This document shows positions 1-13,009 of a DNA stretch of 64,000 nt, in pieces. The DNA comes from Orcinus orca (taxonomy: Eukaryota > Chordata > Mammalia > Artiodactyla > Delphinidae). The stretch spans positions 53,948,698-54,012,697 of the forward strand of contig NC_064561.1 in NCBI RefSeq assembly GCF_937001465.1, written 5' to 3'. The position numbers were made by a program, and so were the translations under genes. How positions within the stretch are numbered: position 1 is the stretch's first letter; each line of letters starts with the position of its first letter. Under the pieces are notes generated by a model. That model ran no database searches, was not told the origin of the DNA, and saw only the letters and a program-made list of their open reading frames with translations.

Positions 1-2090
1 AAGTTATTATAAGACAATGGCTATAATTCCCTGTGCTATACAATACATCCTTGTTTGCTTATCTATTTTGTACATAATACTCTGAATCTCTTTAACCCAT
101 ACCCCTAATGTGCACCTCCCTACTTCCCTCTCTCCATTGTTAACAACCAGTTTCTTTTCTATATCTGTGAGTCTATTTCTGTTCTGCCACATAAATTTAT
201 TTGTATTATTTTTTAGATTCCACAAAGAGTGATAACATACAGTATTGGTCCTTCTCTGACTTATTTCACTAAGTATAATATTCTCAAAGTCCATACATGT
301 TGCTGCCAATGACAGAAACTCATTCTTTTTTATGGCTGAGTAATATTCCATTGCATATATAGATACACCACATCTTCTTTATCCATTCATCTGTTGATAG
401 ACATTCAGGTTGCCTCCAAATCTTGGCTATTGTAAATAGTTCTGCTATGAACATTGGGGTGCTTATATCTTTTCGAATTAGTGTTTTTGTTTTTTCCAGA
501 TATATACCCAGGAGTAGAATTGCTGGGTCATGTCGTAATTCTATTTCTAGTTTTTTGTGGAACCTCCATAGTGTTTTCCACAGTGGCTGCACCAATTTAT
601 GCTCCCACTAACAGCGTAGGAGGGTTCTCTTTCCTCTACATCTTCGCTAACATTTGTTATTTGTAGACTTTTTATGATGGCCATTCTGACAGGTATGAGG
701 TGATAGCTCATTGTGGTTCTGATTTGAATTTCTCTAATAATTAGTGATCTTTTCATGTGTCTGTTAGCCATCTGTATTATATCTTTGAAAAATGCCTATT
801 CTGGTTCTCTGTCCGTTTTTTGATTGGGCTGTTTCATTTTCTGATATTGAGTTGTATGAGCTGTTTACATATTTTGGATATGATTCCCTTGTCATAATTT
901 GCAAATATTTTCTCTCATTCCATAGGGTTTTTTTTTGTTTTGTCAGTGGTTTACTTTGCTGTGCAAAAGTTTTGAAGTTTAATTAGGTCCCATTTGTTTA
1001 TTTTTGCTTTTATTTCTTTTGCCGTAGGGGACTGATCCAAAAAATATTGCTGTGATTTATGTCAAAGAGTGTTCTGCCTATGTTCTCTTCTAGGAGTTTT
1101 ATGGTTTCTGGTATTACATTTAGGTCTTTAATCCCTTTTGAATTTATTTTTGAATATGGTGTGAGGTAATGTTCTAATTTCATTATTTTACATATAGCTG
1201 TTCAATTCTCCCAGCACAACTTTTTCAAGAGACTGTCTCTCCTCCATTCTTGCCTCCTTTGTCATAGATTAATTGGCCGTAAGTTTGTGGGTTTATTTCT
1301 GGCCTCTCTATTCTCTTCAATTGATCTATCTGTCTGTTTTTGTACCAGAACCATGCTGCTTTGACTACTGTAGCTTTGTAGAATAGTCTGAAGTCTGGAA
1401 GGGTGAATCCTTTTTCCTCAAAATTTCTTTGATAATTCAGGATCCTTCATGATTCCATCTGAATTTTAGGATTGTTTTTTCTAGCTCTATGAAAAATGTC
1501 ATGGGTATTTTGATAGAGATTGCCTAAAATCTGTAGTTTTCTTTGGGTAGTATGACCATTTTGACAATATTAATTCTTCCAATCCAAGAGCACAGACAGC
1601 TTTCCATTTCTTTGCAACATCTTCAATTCTCTTCATCAGTGATTTAGAGTTTTCAGAGTATAGGTCTCTTAACTCCTTGGTTAAGTTTATTCCTAGGTAT
1701 TTTATTCTTTTTAATGTACTTTTAAATGGAATTATTTCTCTTTCTGATAATTCTTTATTAGTGTACAGAAAAGCAACAGATTTCTGTATATTAATCTTGT
1801 ATCCTGCAACTTTGCTGAATTCATTTATTAGTTCTAATAGTTTTGGGCTGGAGGGTTTTCTATATAAAGTATAATGTCACCTGCAAATAGTGACTGTTTT
1901 ACTTCTTTCCTTCCAATTTGAATGTTTTTATTACTTTTTCCTTGTCTGACTGCTGTCATTAGGACTTCCAATACTATGTTAAACAGAAATTGTGAGAGTG
2001 GGCATCCTTCTTTTGTTCTTGGATTTAGAGGAAAGGCTTTCAGCTTTTCACCACTGAGTATAATGTTAGCTGTGGGTCTGTCAGAAATCA
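1..2090 (-). mobile_element. L1 (LINE-1) 3' portion, minus strand, truncated by window edge
   Basis: Read on the minus strand this is the reverse transcriptase half of L1 ORF2 followed by part of the 3' UTR, which runs off the window at base 1. Near 2040-1980 the minus strand reads ILSGEKLKAFPLNPRTKEG, the usual RT stretch before the catalytic motif. The catalytic box at 1887-1876 reads F-A-G-D, so the first aspartate of the normal FADD is lost. The C-terminal part (ending near 300) keeps TDEWIKKMW and the terminal MEYYSAIKKNEF. Frames are broken by many stops and shifts, so the copy is old and dead. The 5' end near 2090 is a truncation. Confidence 0.93.
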
Positions 2091-2114
2091 GCCAAATTCC
2101 TATTCCTTTTGAGG

Positions 2115-2320
2115 GAACAGCTTAAATGTGACTCCCTCCAGGAAACCTACTGCAACTCCAAAGCCCTTGCGGGGAGGTATCAAAGGCTCCCAGAGCACCC
2201 TGTGCTTCTGCAAGCATGGCACCCTCTATGGCACACCGCCTTGTCTTTATTTCCCCACAATGAACTGTGAGTCTTTCTGGAGTAGGGACCAAGGCTGGTG
2301 TACCTACTACATGGGCTCAT
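2115..2320 (+). mobile_element. L2 (LINE-2) 3' fragment
   Basis: The order of landmarks matches the L2 3' end: 'ctccctccaggaaacct', then 'cccagagcaccctgtgctt', then 'gaactgtgagtctttctgg'. The copy is heavily diverged and its edges are approximate. It abuts the 5' truncation point of the minus-strand L1. Confidence 0.6.
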
Positions 2321-2470
2321 ACTCATGATCAGCAATTATCTCAATGATCTAAAGTGTGTAACAGCATAAGCCTGGAGCCACAGATAGGACATCATGAGGA
2401 GGAAAGACCAAAAGATGATGCTACAACAATTCTTTCTATTTTGCGTTCTACTATTCTTGTTTCTTCTATA

Positions 2471-2474
<4 letters not shown>

Positions 2475-2505
<31 letters not shown>
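2475..2505 (+). repeat. (TG)n microsatellite
   Basis: Fifteen uninterrupted TG units. A flanking open frame reads poly-Cys-Val because of the repeat and is not a gene. Confidence 0.97.
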
Positions 2506-2507
<2 letters not shown>

Positions 2508-3298
2508 ACTGTCGATTATTCCTGTAGGTTTTTTACTAACACACATTATACTCAAAACAATTCATACTCTTCCACACAGGGGACAGAAGGCTTTACCCTA
2601 GCTTTCCTGGAATTTAAGGTCCAGAGAGAGATGTTGGATGTTGCTGCAGTGCTATGTTCAGCATGAATTAATTGTAGAATGAACAAGTGTTATTATTTGT
2701 TATTATTATTAATCTGGGAAAATGAATTTGTCTTATTCTAGGTTGCTTAATATTTCATCATCTTCCATTAGTTCTCAATGTAACAAATTCAGAATACTTT
2801 CAGTGACTATGCTTTCAGAATCTGTAGGAAAAAATATTTTCTAGATCCTAACTTCTAAGAACATAGGAATTCTGTACTAGGCCAAATCAGTCACCAAGAA
2901 GCCAGATTATCTGTCCCCCAGAGGTCACTGGAATTAAGAGTATGACTCTACTTCTACTTAAGAGCTCAATACGAGTCATCTATGAATTCATGTGAACCGT
3001 CCTTCAGCTTATTTATATTTTAAGTCTGTATCACACCGAACTTTAAAAAGTCCTTTAAATTCTGTTGAAATTTCTTTCAGTTGTCCCTCTTTGCCTCTTC
3101 AAGCTTTAATCGGATGAGGAGTGGTACATTAAATTTCCTACCAAGGGCATTCACGGTTATGGGGTTTCTTTCCATACATACAGGAACTTACATAGAAGAT
3201 GTACCTATACTGTATCATTTACTCTTCAAAATGTCTCAAACAGATATTAATTTCCCAATCTCCAGATGACAGAACTGAAGCTGGGGGAAGTAACAAGG

Positions 3299-3363
3299 TC
3301 TCTCCCTTTCCCTCTCTCCTTCTCACTCTCTCCCTCTCTTTGTCTCTCTCTTTCTCTCTACTC
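3299..3363 (+). repeat. CT-rich low-complexity tract
   Basis: Almost pure pyrimidine run made of TCTC and CCCT units. Confidence 0.9.
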
Positions 3364-4234
3364 ATTCTACCTCTGGGATGAATCTTCTGATTTTAGACAA
3401 TTCTTACTTGCATGGAGCTACTTCCCTGTGCAACATTTTTCTAAAAAGTGAGACTTACGGTCTTATTCTAGCCCTTAAAACATTTAGAGGAAAGATCTTC
3501 TTCTGTATAGGAGCTCTTGCCATGTAAGAGGTCCATACTCATTACTCTGACACAGCTGCTAAAACTACTGCTAATAATGAAGTAGCCTCTGCTTGTTCAA
3601 CTCACCCTCTCCCCCTCAATGAGTTTTACAAGTGATGTTCAAACTTTTGCTGGCTGCAAAACTCTTTGTAAGATAAAATCTTTTATTTTCGAAATCCAAA
3701 TACATATTAAGGAGGAAAAATCTGTGGCTCTGATTGAAATGAATGTAGAGAACCTGGGGTTATTCTCTTAGAACCCCCACCTCTGCAATTACTCAACCCT
3801 TCCTCTCTATGGGACCTCCATTTCAAGTAACCCATAAGGAATTTCTGGGCTTCATGGTATGCAGGTATAAATCACTAACTATATTCTCTCTTAGTCTTTC
3901 TTTATCTAGGATGATGTGCTGGACTAACCTGAATGCTCAAATAGACTGAGGAATATGAAGATTTAGAATACCTAACTGAAAATTCTTGTTAGTTTATAAT
4001 TTGGTTTATAAAAATATGAACATAGGCAGACTAAGAATCTCACCAAAGAGCAACTTCCTCCCATGTCCTTTCATCTGAGGGTTTGCTGCGCTGTGTGATA
4101 GATGGAAATAACCAAAGAACCTGAGACATAGGACTCCATGACCTATTAATCAGGAAGGTCTCCAACAAAACTGAAGCAAGAAGGTATTTACCTTTTGAGA
4201 GTTTCCAAAAACTTAAGAAACTAATGATTCTTCA

Positions 4235-4330
4235 TTTTTAGGAAACCTGGTTTCTCTGAGTCTCAGTTTCCTCATCTCTATCAAAATTAAGCTGGATGTT
4301 GTCCAGGGCCATTTCTATGCCTAACAGTTA
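4235..4330 (-). mobile_element. MIR SINE fragment
   Basis: Contains the minus-strand MIR core 'gagtctcagtttcctcatc' followed by a diverged continuation. Only the core is recognisable. Confidence 0.5.
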
Positions 4331-5479
4331 ATCAGTCAGTGAACTGAAGGTTTTACTTTACCTCTCAAGGATATGAATATACAATAAAAGTTAAACTCAT
4401 TCCATGATTTTATTTTAAATATACAGTCAGGAAGATAAGCCAGCATAGTGAAGCTTAATACTCAGACTACTAAACTGTGCTGAAGAATGACCAAGTCAGA
4501 AGTGTGATAATCACAGGTGCCTTTACAAGTCTGTGAGACATTTTGATAGGTCAAACTGATTATATCATATAGTATTATCTTGCTCTGAGTCATTTGGTGA
4601 CTTTAATCCCCTTCAAATGAGAGGTCAAAAATAAATCTACATATTCCAAAGTGTCTTGTGAACACAAAAATTTGAGAATTTGTTATAAATTCATTGTTAT
4701 AAATCAATGTTAATAAGTAAACCATTCATACTGAACTGTGTATTTCTAGAAATCATGTTTTCACCTTTGCACCTAATGGAACAATGTACATTCCACCTCC
4801 CATGATTATGGAATGCCTCCTCATTTGAGGTGGTACCGCTCTCATCAATTCAAATGCCACTGCACCTCATTTCCCAAAGAGCAGCAACACAAGTAATTCC
4901 CAACGACCATTGCAAAGGCACCAGATGGAATTTCAAAGGATAAATAAGTACATTTATACTGCAGCAGGGGATTTCAAAATTTCCTTTCAAATAGAGCCAA
5001 TTAAAATACAGGAACTCTGACTGGAGTTCCACTACAGAAGAAGAAAAAATAATGCACTATCCATGTCACTATTTTAATTGGCTCCAGAAAGAGAGAATTT
5101 TCTAACCATTCGAAATCAAATCCTGCCAGAATGCATAAAATTTACTCAGATATGTAGACAACACAATATGACTCTGAATGCCACAGAGCTTCCCAGGCAT
5201 CTTTTCAAAAAGTGACAGTGTCAAGTTGTTCAGGGAAAGAACTGAGCATCATGAAATGAGCTAATCTTCCATGCTGTGATCAGATGGAGAAAGAGGGAAT
5301 CCAGAATTTGTCTACATCGATGCTGTACAGATGTTTAAAAGGGGATATAATGACCCAAATCTACTAAGAGATTTTCTATGTTTACATTTGTGCCTAAATT
5401 CCTGCAAGTCTAAGAGTAGAACTTTTTCCGGCAAATTAATGTGTGTCCTTTAGGAATCCTTAGAAATTGCCCAAAAGAA

Positions 5480-5855
5480 TATGAATAACCAGTTCACAAA
5501 AGGCAAAACCTGAGTGTCCACTAAATGTGAGAAAATACTCAGATTTACCCTTAATCAGAAGAATTCAAATAGAAATAACGACATAATATCCTTTCTTATC
5601 CACCATAAAGGCAAATATGTTTTAAAAATCACATCATACCAAGTGGTGGCAAGGATGTGAGAGGACAAGCACTGATGAGGGGAATGTGAATTGGAAGAGC
5701 TATTCCAAAAACCTGGCCGTTTTTACGTAAATTAGGTATGAATATCCATTATGGCCTAGAAGTCTCATATTTGATATTCTGCCCCATAGAATCTCTCACA
5801 TCAGTTCCTAACAGGCTTATAAGGGGATATGCACAAGGATATTCAACCAAGACAG
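5480..5855 (+). mobile_element. Old L1 fragment, left part
   Basis: Degenerate ORF2 C-terminal sequence. 'accagttcacaaaaggcaaa', 'tggtggcaaggatgtgagagg' and 'ggaatgtgaattgg' fall in the order seen in L1. It is split from its 3' continuation (6236-6560) by a later CHR SINE, which makes the SINE the younger of the two. Confidence 0.65.
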
Positions 5856-5856
5856 T

Positions 5857-6194
5857 GGACTCCCCTGGCAGCACAGTGGTTAAGAATCTGCCTGCCAATG
5901 CAGGGGACACGGGGTCTAGCCCTGGTCTGGGAAGATTCCACATGCTGAGGAGCAACTATGCCCGTGTGCCACAACTACTGAACCTGCCCTCTAGAGCCCG
6001 TGTGCCACAACTACTGAAGCCCACGCACCTAGAGCCCGTACTCTGCAACAATGACAAGTCACCGCAATGAGAAACCCGTGCACCACAACGAAGAGTAGGC
6101 CCTGCTTACCACAACTAGAGAAAGCCCATGCACAGCAACGAAGACACAACGCAGCCAAAAATAAATAAAATCTTAAAAAAAAAAAAAAAAAAAA
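5857..6194 (+). mobile_element. CHR-family tRNA-derived SINE, long form
   Basis: About 338 bp. It starts 'ggactcccctggcagcacag', a diverged tRNA-like head with a pol III A-box region ('gcagcacagtgg'). The long CHR body follows ('ccacaactactgaagcccac', 'gcaacgaagacacaacgcag'), then an A-rich tail at 6175-6194. This form is shared more widely among whales, hippos and ruminants than the short form elsewhere in the window, and the copy is more diverged, so it is older. A clean target-site duplication was not found. Confidence 0.88.
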
Positions 6195-6202
6195 CAAGTG
6201 CC

Positions 6203-6230
6203 AGCATTTCTGCGACAGCATTTCTGCGAC
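6203..6230 (+). repeat. 14-bp tandem duplication
   Basis: The unit 'agcatttctgcgac' occurs twice head to tail, perfectly, 8 bases after the SINE A-tail. Confidence 0.95.
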
Positions 6231-6235
6231 AGTGG

Positions 6236-6560
6236 TGATTTAGAGACAACCTAGATGTCTATAAGTAAGAAAATGGATAATTTAAAATGTGGGATATGTA
6301 TTACGGAGTACAATTCAGAAACAACACATTAGGTTTATAACAAAAACATGGACAGATCTAAAAAACAGTGTTGATCAAAAGGAAAAAACAAGATAAATAA
6401 TAGCACATTGTTTTATGTAAATTAAAACTCCATACCCTCCAAACTAGTCATATATATTTTATAAGAATTCATGTAGATGTAAGGACACATGGCATGCATT
6501 TTAGAGAGAGTGTCTTCAGGAAGAGTGGAATGAGCCTGGGGTTTGGAAGTAAAAAGGAAA
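6236..6560 (+). mobile_element. Old L1 fragment, right part
   Basis: Continues the L1 interrupted at 5856. 'aacctagatgtctataagta' and 'gtattacggagtacaattca' match the end of L1 ORF2, followed by a decayed 3' UTR. Confidence 0.6.
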
Positions 6561-7115
6561 TAAGGAGCTAAAACAAGAGGCAGGAATTTCTGGGACAAAT
6601 AATGGAAATGCGCTATGTGTTGAGGTGTGTGATAAGCTCACATTTCTGCAACCAAGACTCAAAAGAAGTAAACAGAAAACAAAATAACAATTCATCTTCT
6701 CCCACTAAGGACTGTTTCACTTAAATATAATCCTACCTTCTTATAAAATACCATATTCAACAATAAGAGTAAATATTAAATAAAAGAGTTGAGCAAAAGA
6801 TCAAATGTTTATTGAGTAACTTTCAGCTAAGCGTAAGTCACCACTAGGAAGGCACCAAAAAACTAAACAACCAGCCAACTGCCAGGTACTCAATGTTTAC
6901 CAAACACCAGGCAGGACACTGCTAAATGTAAGAAAGACTAAAATATGGAATAACTGCTCAAGTTTTGCTGTTTTGGTTTTATCAGGCAGGAATAAGGTCT
7001 TAGAAACATATATGGAGATTATAAAATTATGAGAGTATACATACATGCCTGAGGAGATCAGAGAATCTTATTCTAGCAAAGCCTACAATACAACTTTTCC
7101 CAAAAAATTCATTTT
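6561..7115. other. Non-coding AT-rich DNA, no gene seen
   Basis: No recognisable repeat or coding segment between the old L1 and the young SINE. Confidence 0.55.
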
Positions 7116-7127
7116 AAGAGCTCTTCT

Positions 7128-7339
7128 GGGGCTTCCCTGGTGGCGCAGTGGTTGAGAGTCCGCCTGCCGATGCAGGGGACACGGGTTCGTGCCCTGGTCC
7201 GGGAAGATCCCACATGCCGTGGAGTGGCTGGGCCCGTGAGCCATGGCTGCTGAGCCTGCGCGTCCGGAGCCTGTGCTCCGCAACGCGAGAGGCCACAACA
7301 GTGAGAGGCTCGCGTACCACAAAAAAAAAAAAAAAAAAA
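7128..7339 (+). mobile_element. Cetacean-type tRNA-derived SINE with target-site duplications
   Basis: About 212 bp with a pure A-tail. The head looks like a tRNA gene. The pol III A box 'tggcgcagtgg' is at 7141-7151 and the B-box-like 'ggttcgtgccc' at 7184-7194. The body reads 'gtccggagcctgtgctccg'. The perfect 12-bp duplication 'aagagctcttct' at 7116-7127 and 7338-7349 shows L1-assisted insertion and sets the edges. Divergence from the other short copies is low, so the insertion is fairly young. Confidence 0.97.
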
Positions 7340-7349
7340 GAGCTCTTCT

Positions 7350-8345
7350 TTTGTAACTGCCTTCAAAGTCACTGGCACTTTATTTTTTTTAAATTCTCTA
7401 TAGTAGTAAAACGTATTTGAAAGATGTGGTTCACTTTTAAATGATTACTGCTGAAGTCATAAATTAACTTCCATTAGTGTAACTCTAAAGAATTACAGAG
7501 TTTATAGAGTATGTTCACAAACTCTAGCTCTTCTGGCAATGTGTTTCAGAATCATTTGAGTAAAAAAAAAAAAGACCAGCTAAGGATACATGTTAGAGAC
7601 TTTGTCATAAATAGTGAAAGTGATTTTATTAATATACCATAAAATGAAACTATTGGCAAAACCAAAACTGTTCCAAATGCATTTTAAACAATGGCTGCAA
7701 CAGCCTAAAAATAAATGTATAGCCTTATAACCTCTTAAGGTAACAAGATTAGACACTTAGACTCTGGCATTTTTGTCTTAAAAATACATTTCATTATATT
7801 TTAAATGCTGTGAGTGTCCACACAACTGCTATCCATAATAGCACTGCTATGTAGAGCAAACAGTGGCAAAGTCAGAAGCCCTGGGTTTTATTCTCTTTCC
7901 TTCCAATTACAGTCAGTTCTTCTATAATACTTGTTTCGAAAAGGCAGATGTGTTGTGATGCACTGATACTATTAGGAAACAATTTGAATACATCTCAAAT
8001 TTGGCATTTGTAGATGCATGATTTTGTCCATCAAAAACACTACAGTAGGTGGACACAGAATCTGCATCCAGGGGAGCCTAGCCATGCAGGAAGGTACAAA
8101 ACAGACACATCTCAAACATCTACCAGGAACCAGTTCACTGTGTGCACTATCCTACAGTGCTGTGGTTTGCTATTCTTACACTTAAGAGCTTGGTTACATG
8201 AAAAAACACTCTTCCAGCATCCTATTTATATTGAAGTATCCAGATTCAAAAATGCCAGGAAGCGCATGCAAAAGGAAAGTTTTAAGTCTTGAGGAAAAGC
8301 CTGAAATAAGCATTTTGAAAGAAACAAGAAATCATGTTGTGGAGA
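7350..8345. other. Non-coding AT-rich DNA, no gene seen
   Basis: Contains an A-run at 7562-7573. Two short overlapping open frames near 8014-8446 have no recognisable family, and the second runs into the start of the next L1. Confidence 0.5.
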
Positions 8346-8347
8346 GG

Positions 8348-11300
8348 GATCCAAGCTGGTGGTGGAAGAAAACTCTGAACTCACCTACTCCCATGAACAC
8401 ATCAAGGCTACACCTGCATGTAGAGCAATTCCTCCTGAAGAACTGAAGGCTGACTGAACAGCTCCTGCACATAAAAGGACCACATAGAAATGGAGAGGCA
8501 AGACAAAGGCACAGTATCCAAAGGAACCCCACCGCCCCCATGAGGTGACTTGTAATAGGGAGGGATATAACTGATGGGACCAAGTGCAGACTCCCTGGCC
8601 TTGAGACACAGCAAAAAATATATCAGTTTAAAGGGCACACAGACTACACGGGTAGGAAATCTGTATACTAACTTTGAGTATCTGCCAAATGGGCTAGGAA
8701 CTGCTGGAAGTCTCTCTGGAATCAGAGGCACCAGCAAAAATGTAGTGCTTTCAGAATGCACTCAAAATTAAGCGACAATCAACTTGAGATAGAATGCTAC
8801 ATACATAGATTTTTACATATGAACCTCATGGTAACCAAAAACCTATAAAGATACACAAAAAATAAAAAGAACAGAATATAAGCATAACACTACAGAAAGT
8901 CATCAAATCACAAGGGAAGAGAACAAGAAAAGAACAGAGAAGAATTACAAAAACAACCAGAAAAAAACTAACAAAATGTCAACAAGTACATAACTATCAA
9001 TAATTACTTTATGTGTAAAGGGATTAAATGCTCCAATCAAAACACATAGGGTGGCTGAACGGAATAAAAAAACAACAACAACAACAAGACCCATATATAT
9101 ATGCTGCCCAGAAGAAACTCACTTAAGATCTAAAGACATATACAGAATGAAGTGAAGAGATGGAAAAAGATATCCCATGCAAATAAAAACAAAAAGAAAG
9201 CTGAGATAGTGATAATTATATCAGGCAAAATAGACATTAAAACAAAGACTCTAACAAGAGACAAAAAAGGGCATTACATAATGATAAAGGGATCACACCA
9301 ACAAGATAATATAACACTTGAAAATACCTGTGCACCCAACATAAGAGCAACTAAATACATAAAGCAAATTAAAAGTAATAAAGGGAGAAAAAGATAGCAA
9401 TATCATAAGAGTAGAGAACTTTAATGCCCCACTTACATCAATGAATGTATCACCCAGAAAGAAAATCCATAAGGAAACACAAGCCTTAAAGGACACATTA
9501 GTCCAGAGGAACTTAACAGATATATACAGAACACTGTATCTAAAATCACCAGAATAAACATTCTTTTCAAGTGCACATGGAGCATTCTCCAGGATAGATC
9601 ACGTTAGGCCACAAAGATGCATAAATTTAAGAAGGCCAGAAATCATATCAAGCATCTTTTTCTACCACAGAAGTATGAAACTAGAAATCAATTACAAGAA
9701 GAAACTGGAAAAAAACACAAATACATGGAGACTAAACATAATGCTACTAAACAATCAATGGGTCAATAAAGAAATCAATGGGGATATAAAAAATACTTTA
9801 AAACAGATGAAAATAGAAACAAAATTTTCCAAAATCTATGGTACACAGCAAAAGCAGTTTTAAGAGGAAAGTTCATAATGATACAGACATACCTCAAGAA
9901 GCAAGAAAAACTGCAGATAAAAAATCTAAATTTACATTGAAAGGAAATAGGAAAAAGAAGAACAAGCAAGCCCAAAGTTAGTAGAAGGAAGGAAATAATA
10001 AAAATCAGAGAGGAAATAAAGGAAACAGAGACTAAAAAGAAATAATAGAAAAGATCAATGGAACTAAGAACTGGTTCTTTGAAAGACAAATGAAATCCAC
10101 AAATATTTAGCCAAACTTATCATGCAAAAAAGAGAGAGGACCAAAATAAAATCAGAAATAAAAGAGGAGTTTATGAACAACACCACAGAAATACAAAGAA
10201 TCATAAAAGAATACTATGAACAATTATATGCCAACAAACTAGGCAACCTAGAAGAAATGGATAAATTCCTAGAAACGTATAATCTTCCAAGACTGAATCA
10301 TAAAGAAACAGAAAACCTGAATGGACAGATGTCTTCACAATTGAATTCTAAGAAATATTTAAAGAAGAGTTAATACCTATCCTTCTCAGATTCTTCCAAA
10401 AAATGAAAGAGGAGGGAACACTTCCAAACTTATTTTACTAGGCCAACATCACCCTGATACCAAACCCAGAGACATCACAGAAAAAGAAATTTACAGGCTA
10501 ATATCCCTGATGAACATAGATTCAAAAATTCTCAACAAAATATGTGCAAACCAATTTTAACAATACATTAAAAGGATCATACACTATGATCAAGTGGGCT
10601 TCATTCCAGAGATGCAAGGATGGTTTAACATCCACAAGTCAATCAACTTATTAACAATCAACCATATTAACAATATGAAGGATTAAAAAAACATATAACC
10701 ATCTGAACAGATACAGAAAAAGCATCTGACAAAATTCAACATGCATTTAAAATGAAAACTTTCAACAAAGTGGGTATAGAGGGAACATACGTCAACATAA
10801 TAAAGGTCATATACGACAAACCCATAGATAACATCATACTCAACTTTCAGTTTTTTTCTAAGATCACGAACAAACAAGGATGCCCACTCTTGCCATTTTA
10901 TTCAACATAGTACTAGAAGTCCTAGCCACAGAAAATAGGCAAGAAAAAGAAAAGACATCCTAATTGAAAAGAAAGAAGCAAAATTGTCACTATTCGTAGA
11001 TGACACGATATTACATACAGAAAATTCTAAAGACTCCACCATAAAACTATGAGAACTAGTAAATGAATTCAGTAAAGTTGCACAATACAAAATTAATATA
11101 CAGAAATATGTTCCATTTCTATACACTAATAACTATAAGAAAAAGAAATAAAGAAAACAATCCCATTTACAATTGTATAAAAAAGAATAAAATACCTAGG
11201 AAAAATTTAACCAGGGAAATGAAAGACCTGTATTCTGAAAACTATAAGACATGGAGAAAATAAACTGAAGACAACACAAATAAGTGGAAAGATACACCAT

Positions 11301-12996
11301 GCTCATGGATTGGAAGAATCAATATTATTAAAATGTCCATACTACCCAAAGCAATCTACAGATTGAATATGATCCTTATCAAAACACCAGTGGCATTTCC
11401 CACAGACTAGAACAAATAATCCTAAAATTCCTATGAAACCACAAAAGACTCTGAATAGCCAAAACAAAAAAGAAAAACAAAGCTAGAGGTATCATGATCC
11501 CAGACTTGAAACTATACTACAAAGCTACAGTAATCAAAATAGTATGGTACTGACATAAAACACACACACACAGATCAATGGAACAGAACAGAGAGCCCAG
11601 AAATAAACCCATGTTCACATGGTCAATTAATGTATGACAAAGGAAGCAAGAATGTACAATGGGAATAAGCCACTTCACTAAATGGTACTGGCAAATAGGA
11701 CAGCTATGTGCAAAAAAACAAAACCTGGACCCCTTTCTTACACTATCTATAAAAATAAACTCAAAATGGATTAAAGACTTAAATTTAAGACCTAAAACCA
11801 TAAAGCTCCTAGAAGAAAGCATAGGCAGTAATCTCTTCCACATTGGTCTTAGCTATATATTTTTTGGATTTGTCTCCTCAGGCAAGGGAAACAAAAGTAA
11901 AAATAAACAAACAGTGCTACACCAAACTAAAAAGAATACACTGTGAAGGAAACCACAAATAAAACAAAAAGGCAACGTACTGAATAGGAGAAGATATTTG
12001 CAAATGTTATCTCCAATAAGGGGTTGATATCCAAAATATATAAAATATTCATATAATTCAATATCAAAAAAAAATCAACCCTGTTAAAAAATGGGGAGAG
12101 GACCTGAACAGACATTATTTCAAAGAAGACATACAGATGGCCAAGAGGCACATAAAAGATGTTCACTATCACTAATCATCAGGGAAATTAAAATCAAAAT
12201 CACAAAGAGGTATCACTGCACACCTGTAAGGATGGCTATTATCATAAAGACAAGAAACAACAAGTGTTGGTGAGGATGTAGAGAAAAGGGAACCCTTGTG
12301 CACTGCTGGTGAGAATGTAAATTAGTGTAGCCACTAGGGAAAACAGTACGGAGCTTCCTCAAAAACTAAAAATAGAACCACCATATGATCTAGCAATTCC
12401 ACTTCTCGGTGTTTATTAGAAGAAAACTGAAACACTAAATAGAAAAGATATATGCAGCATTACTCACAATAGCCAAGATATGGAAGCAACCTAAATATCT
12501 ACTGATAGATGAATGGAAAAAGGTGTGATACGTATATGTAATAATGGAATATGACTCAGCCATAAAAAAGAATGAAATCTTGCCATTTGTGGTAACAATG
12601 GATGGACCTGGAGCATATTATGCTAAGTGAAATAAGTCAGAGAAAAACAAATACCATATGGGTTCACTTATATGTGGAATCTAAAATTCAAAACAAACAA
12701 ACAAAGCAAAACAAAACAGAAACAGACTCAGAAACAGAGAGGACAAACTGGTGGTTGCCAGAGGGGAGAAGAGTGGGGAGATGGACGAAATAGGTGAAGG
12801 TTTTTAAGAAGTACAAACTTAGAGCTATAAAATAAATAAGTCAAGGAGCATATAGTGTACAGAATAAGGAATATAGTCAATAATATTTTAACAATTTTGT
12901 ATGGTGACAGATAGCAACTAGACTTATTGAGTCAATCATTTCTCAATGTGTAATAATATCAAATCATTATGCTGTACACCTGAAACTAATAAAAGA
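8348..12996 (+). mobile_element. Old L1 (L1M-like), plus strand, lacking ORF1
   Basis: The 5' end ('ccaagctggtggtggaagaa', about 8351) resembles an L1 5' UTR. About 420 bp of decayed 5' sequence passes at about 8770-8820 straight into the ORF2 upstream region, without the roughly 1 kb ORF1. ORF2 then runs from the endonuclease start (about 9000, 'tttatgtgtaaagggattaa') through the RT to the C-terminus near 12.7 kb. The RT catalytic box at 10993-11004 reads F-V-D-D. Stops and shifts are frequent, with no open frame above about 110 codons. The 3' UTR ends near 12996 ('gctgtacacctgaaactaat') with no preserved A-tail. Inactive. Confidence 0.9.
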
Positions 12997-13009
12997 ACAT
13001 GTTGCTCTC

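Larger units (their letters stand above)
2506..5475. other. Non-coding AT-rich DNA, no gene seen
   Basis: No convincing exon or open frame. A CT-rich tract lies at 3299-3363. A short MIR-like minus-strand piece lies at about 4235-4330 ('gagtctcagtttcctcatc'). The stretch 4690-5040 is unbroken by recognisable repeats and could be unique or conserved non-coding DNA, but only alignment could tell. Confidence 0.6.

Noticed and set aside
5851..6235. 'gacagtgg' on both sides of the long CHR SINE as a target-site duplication.
   Set aside because: The right copy lies about 33 bases after the A-tail, beyond a separate tandem duplication, so the match is probably chance.
7128..7339. tRNA-like head with A and B boxes, so a possible tRNA gene.
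   Set aside because: It lacks the 3' half of a tRNA fold and is followed by a SINE body, A-tail and target-site duplications. The same applies to every other SINE copy here.
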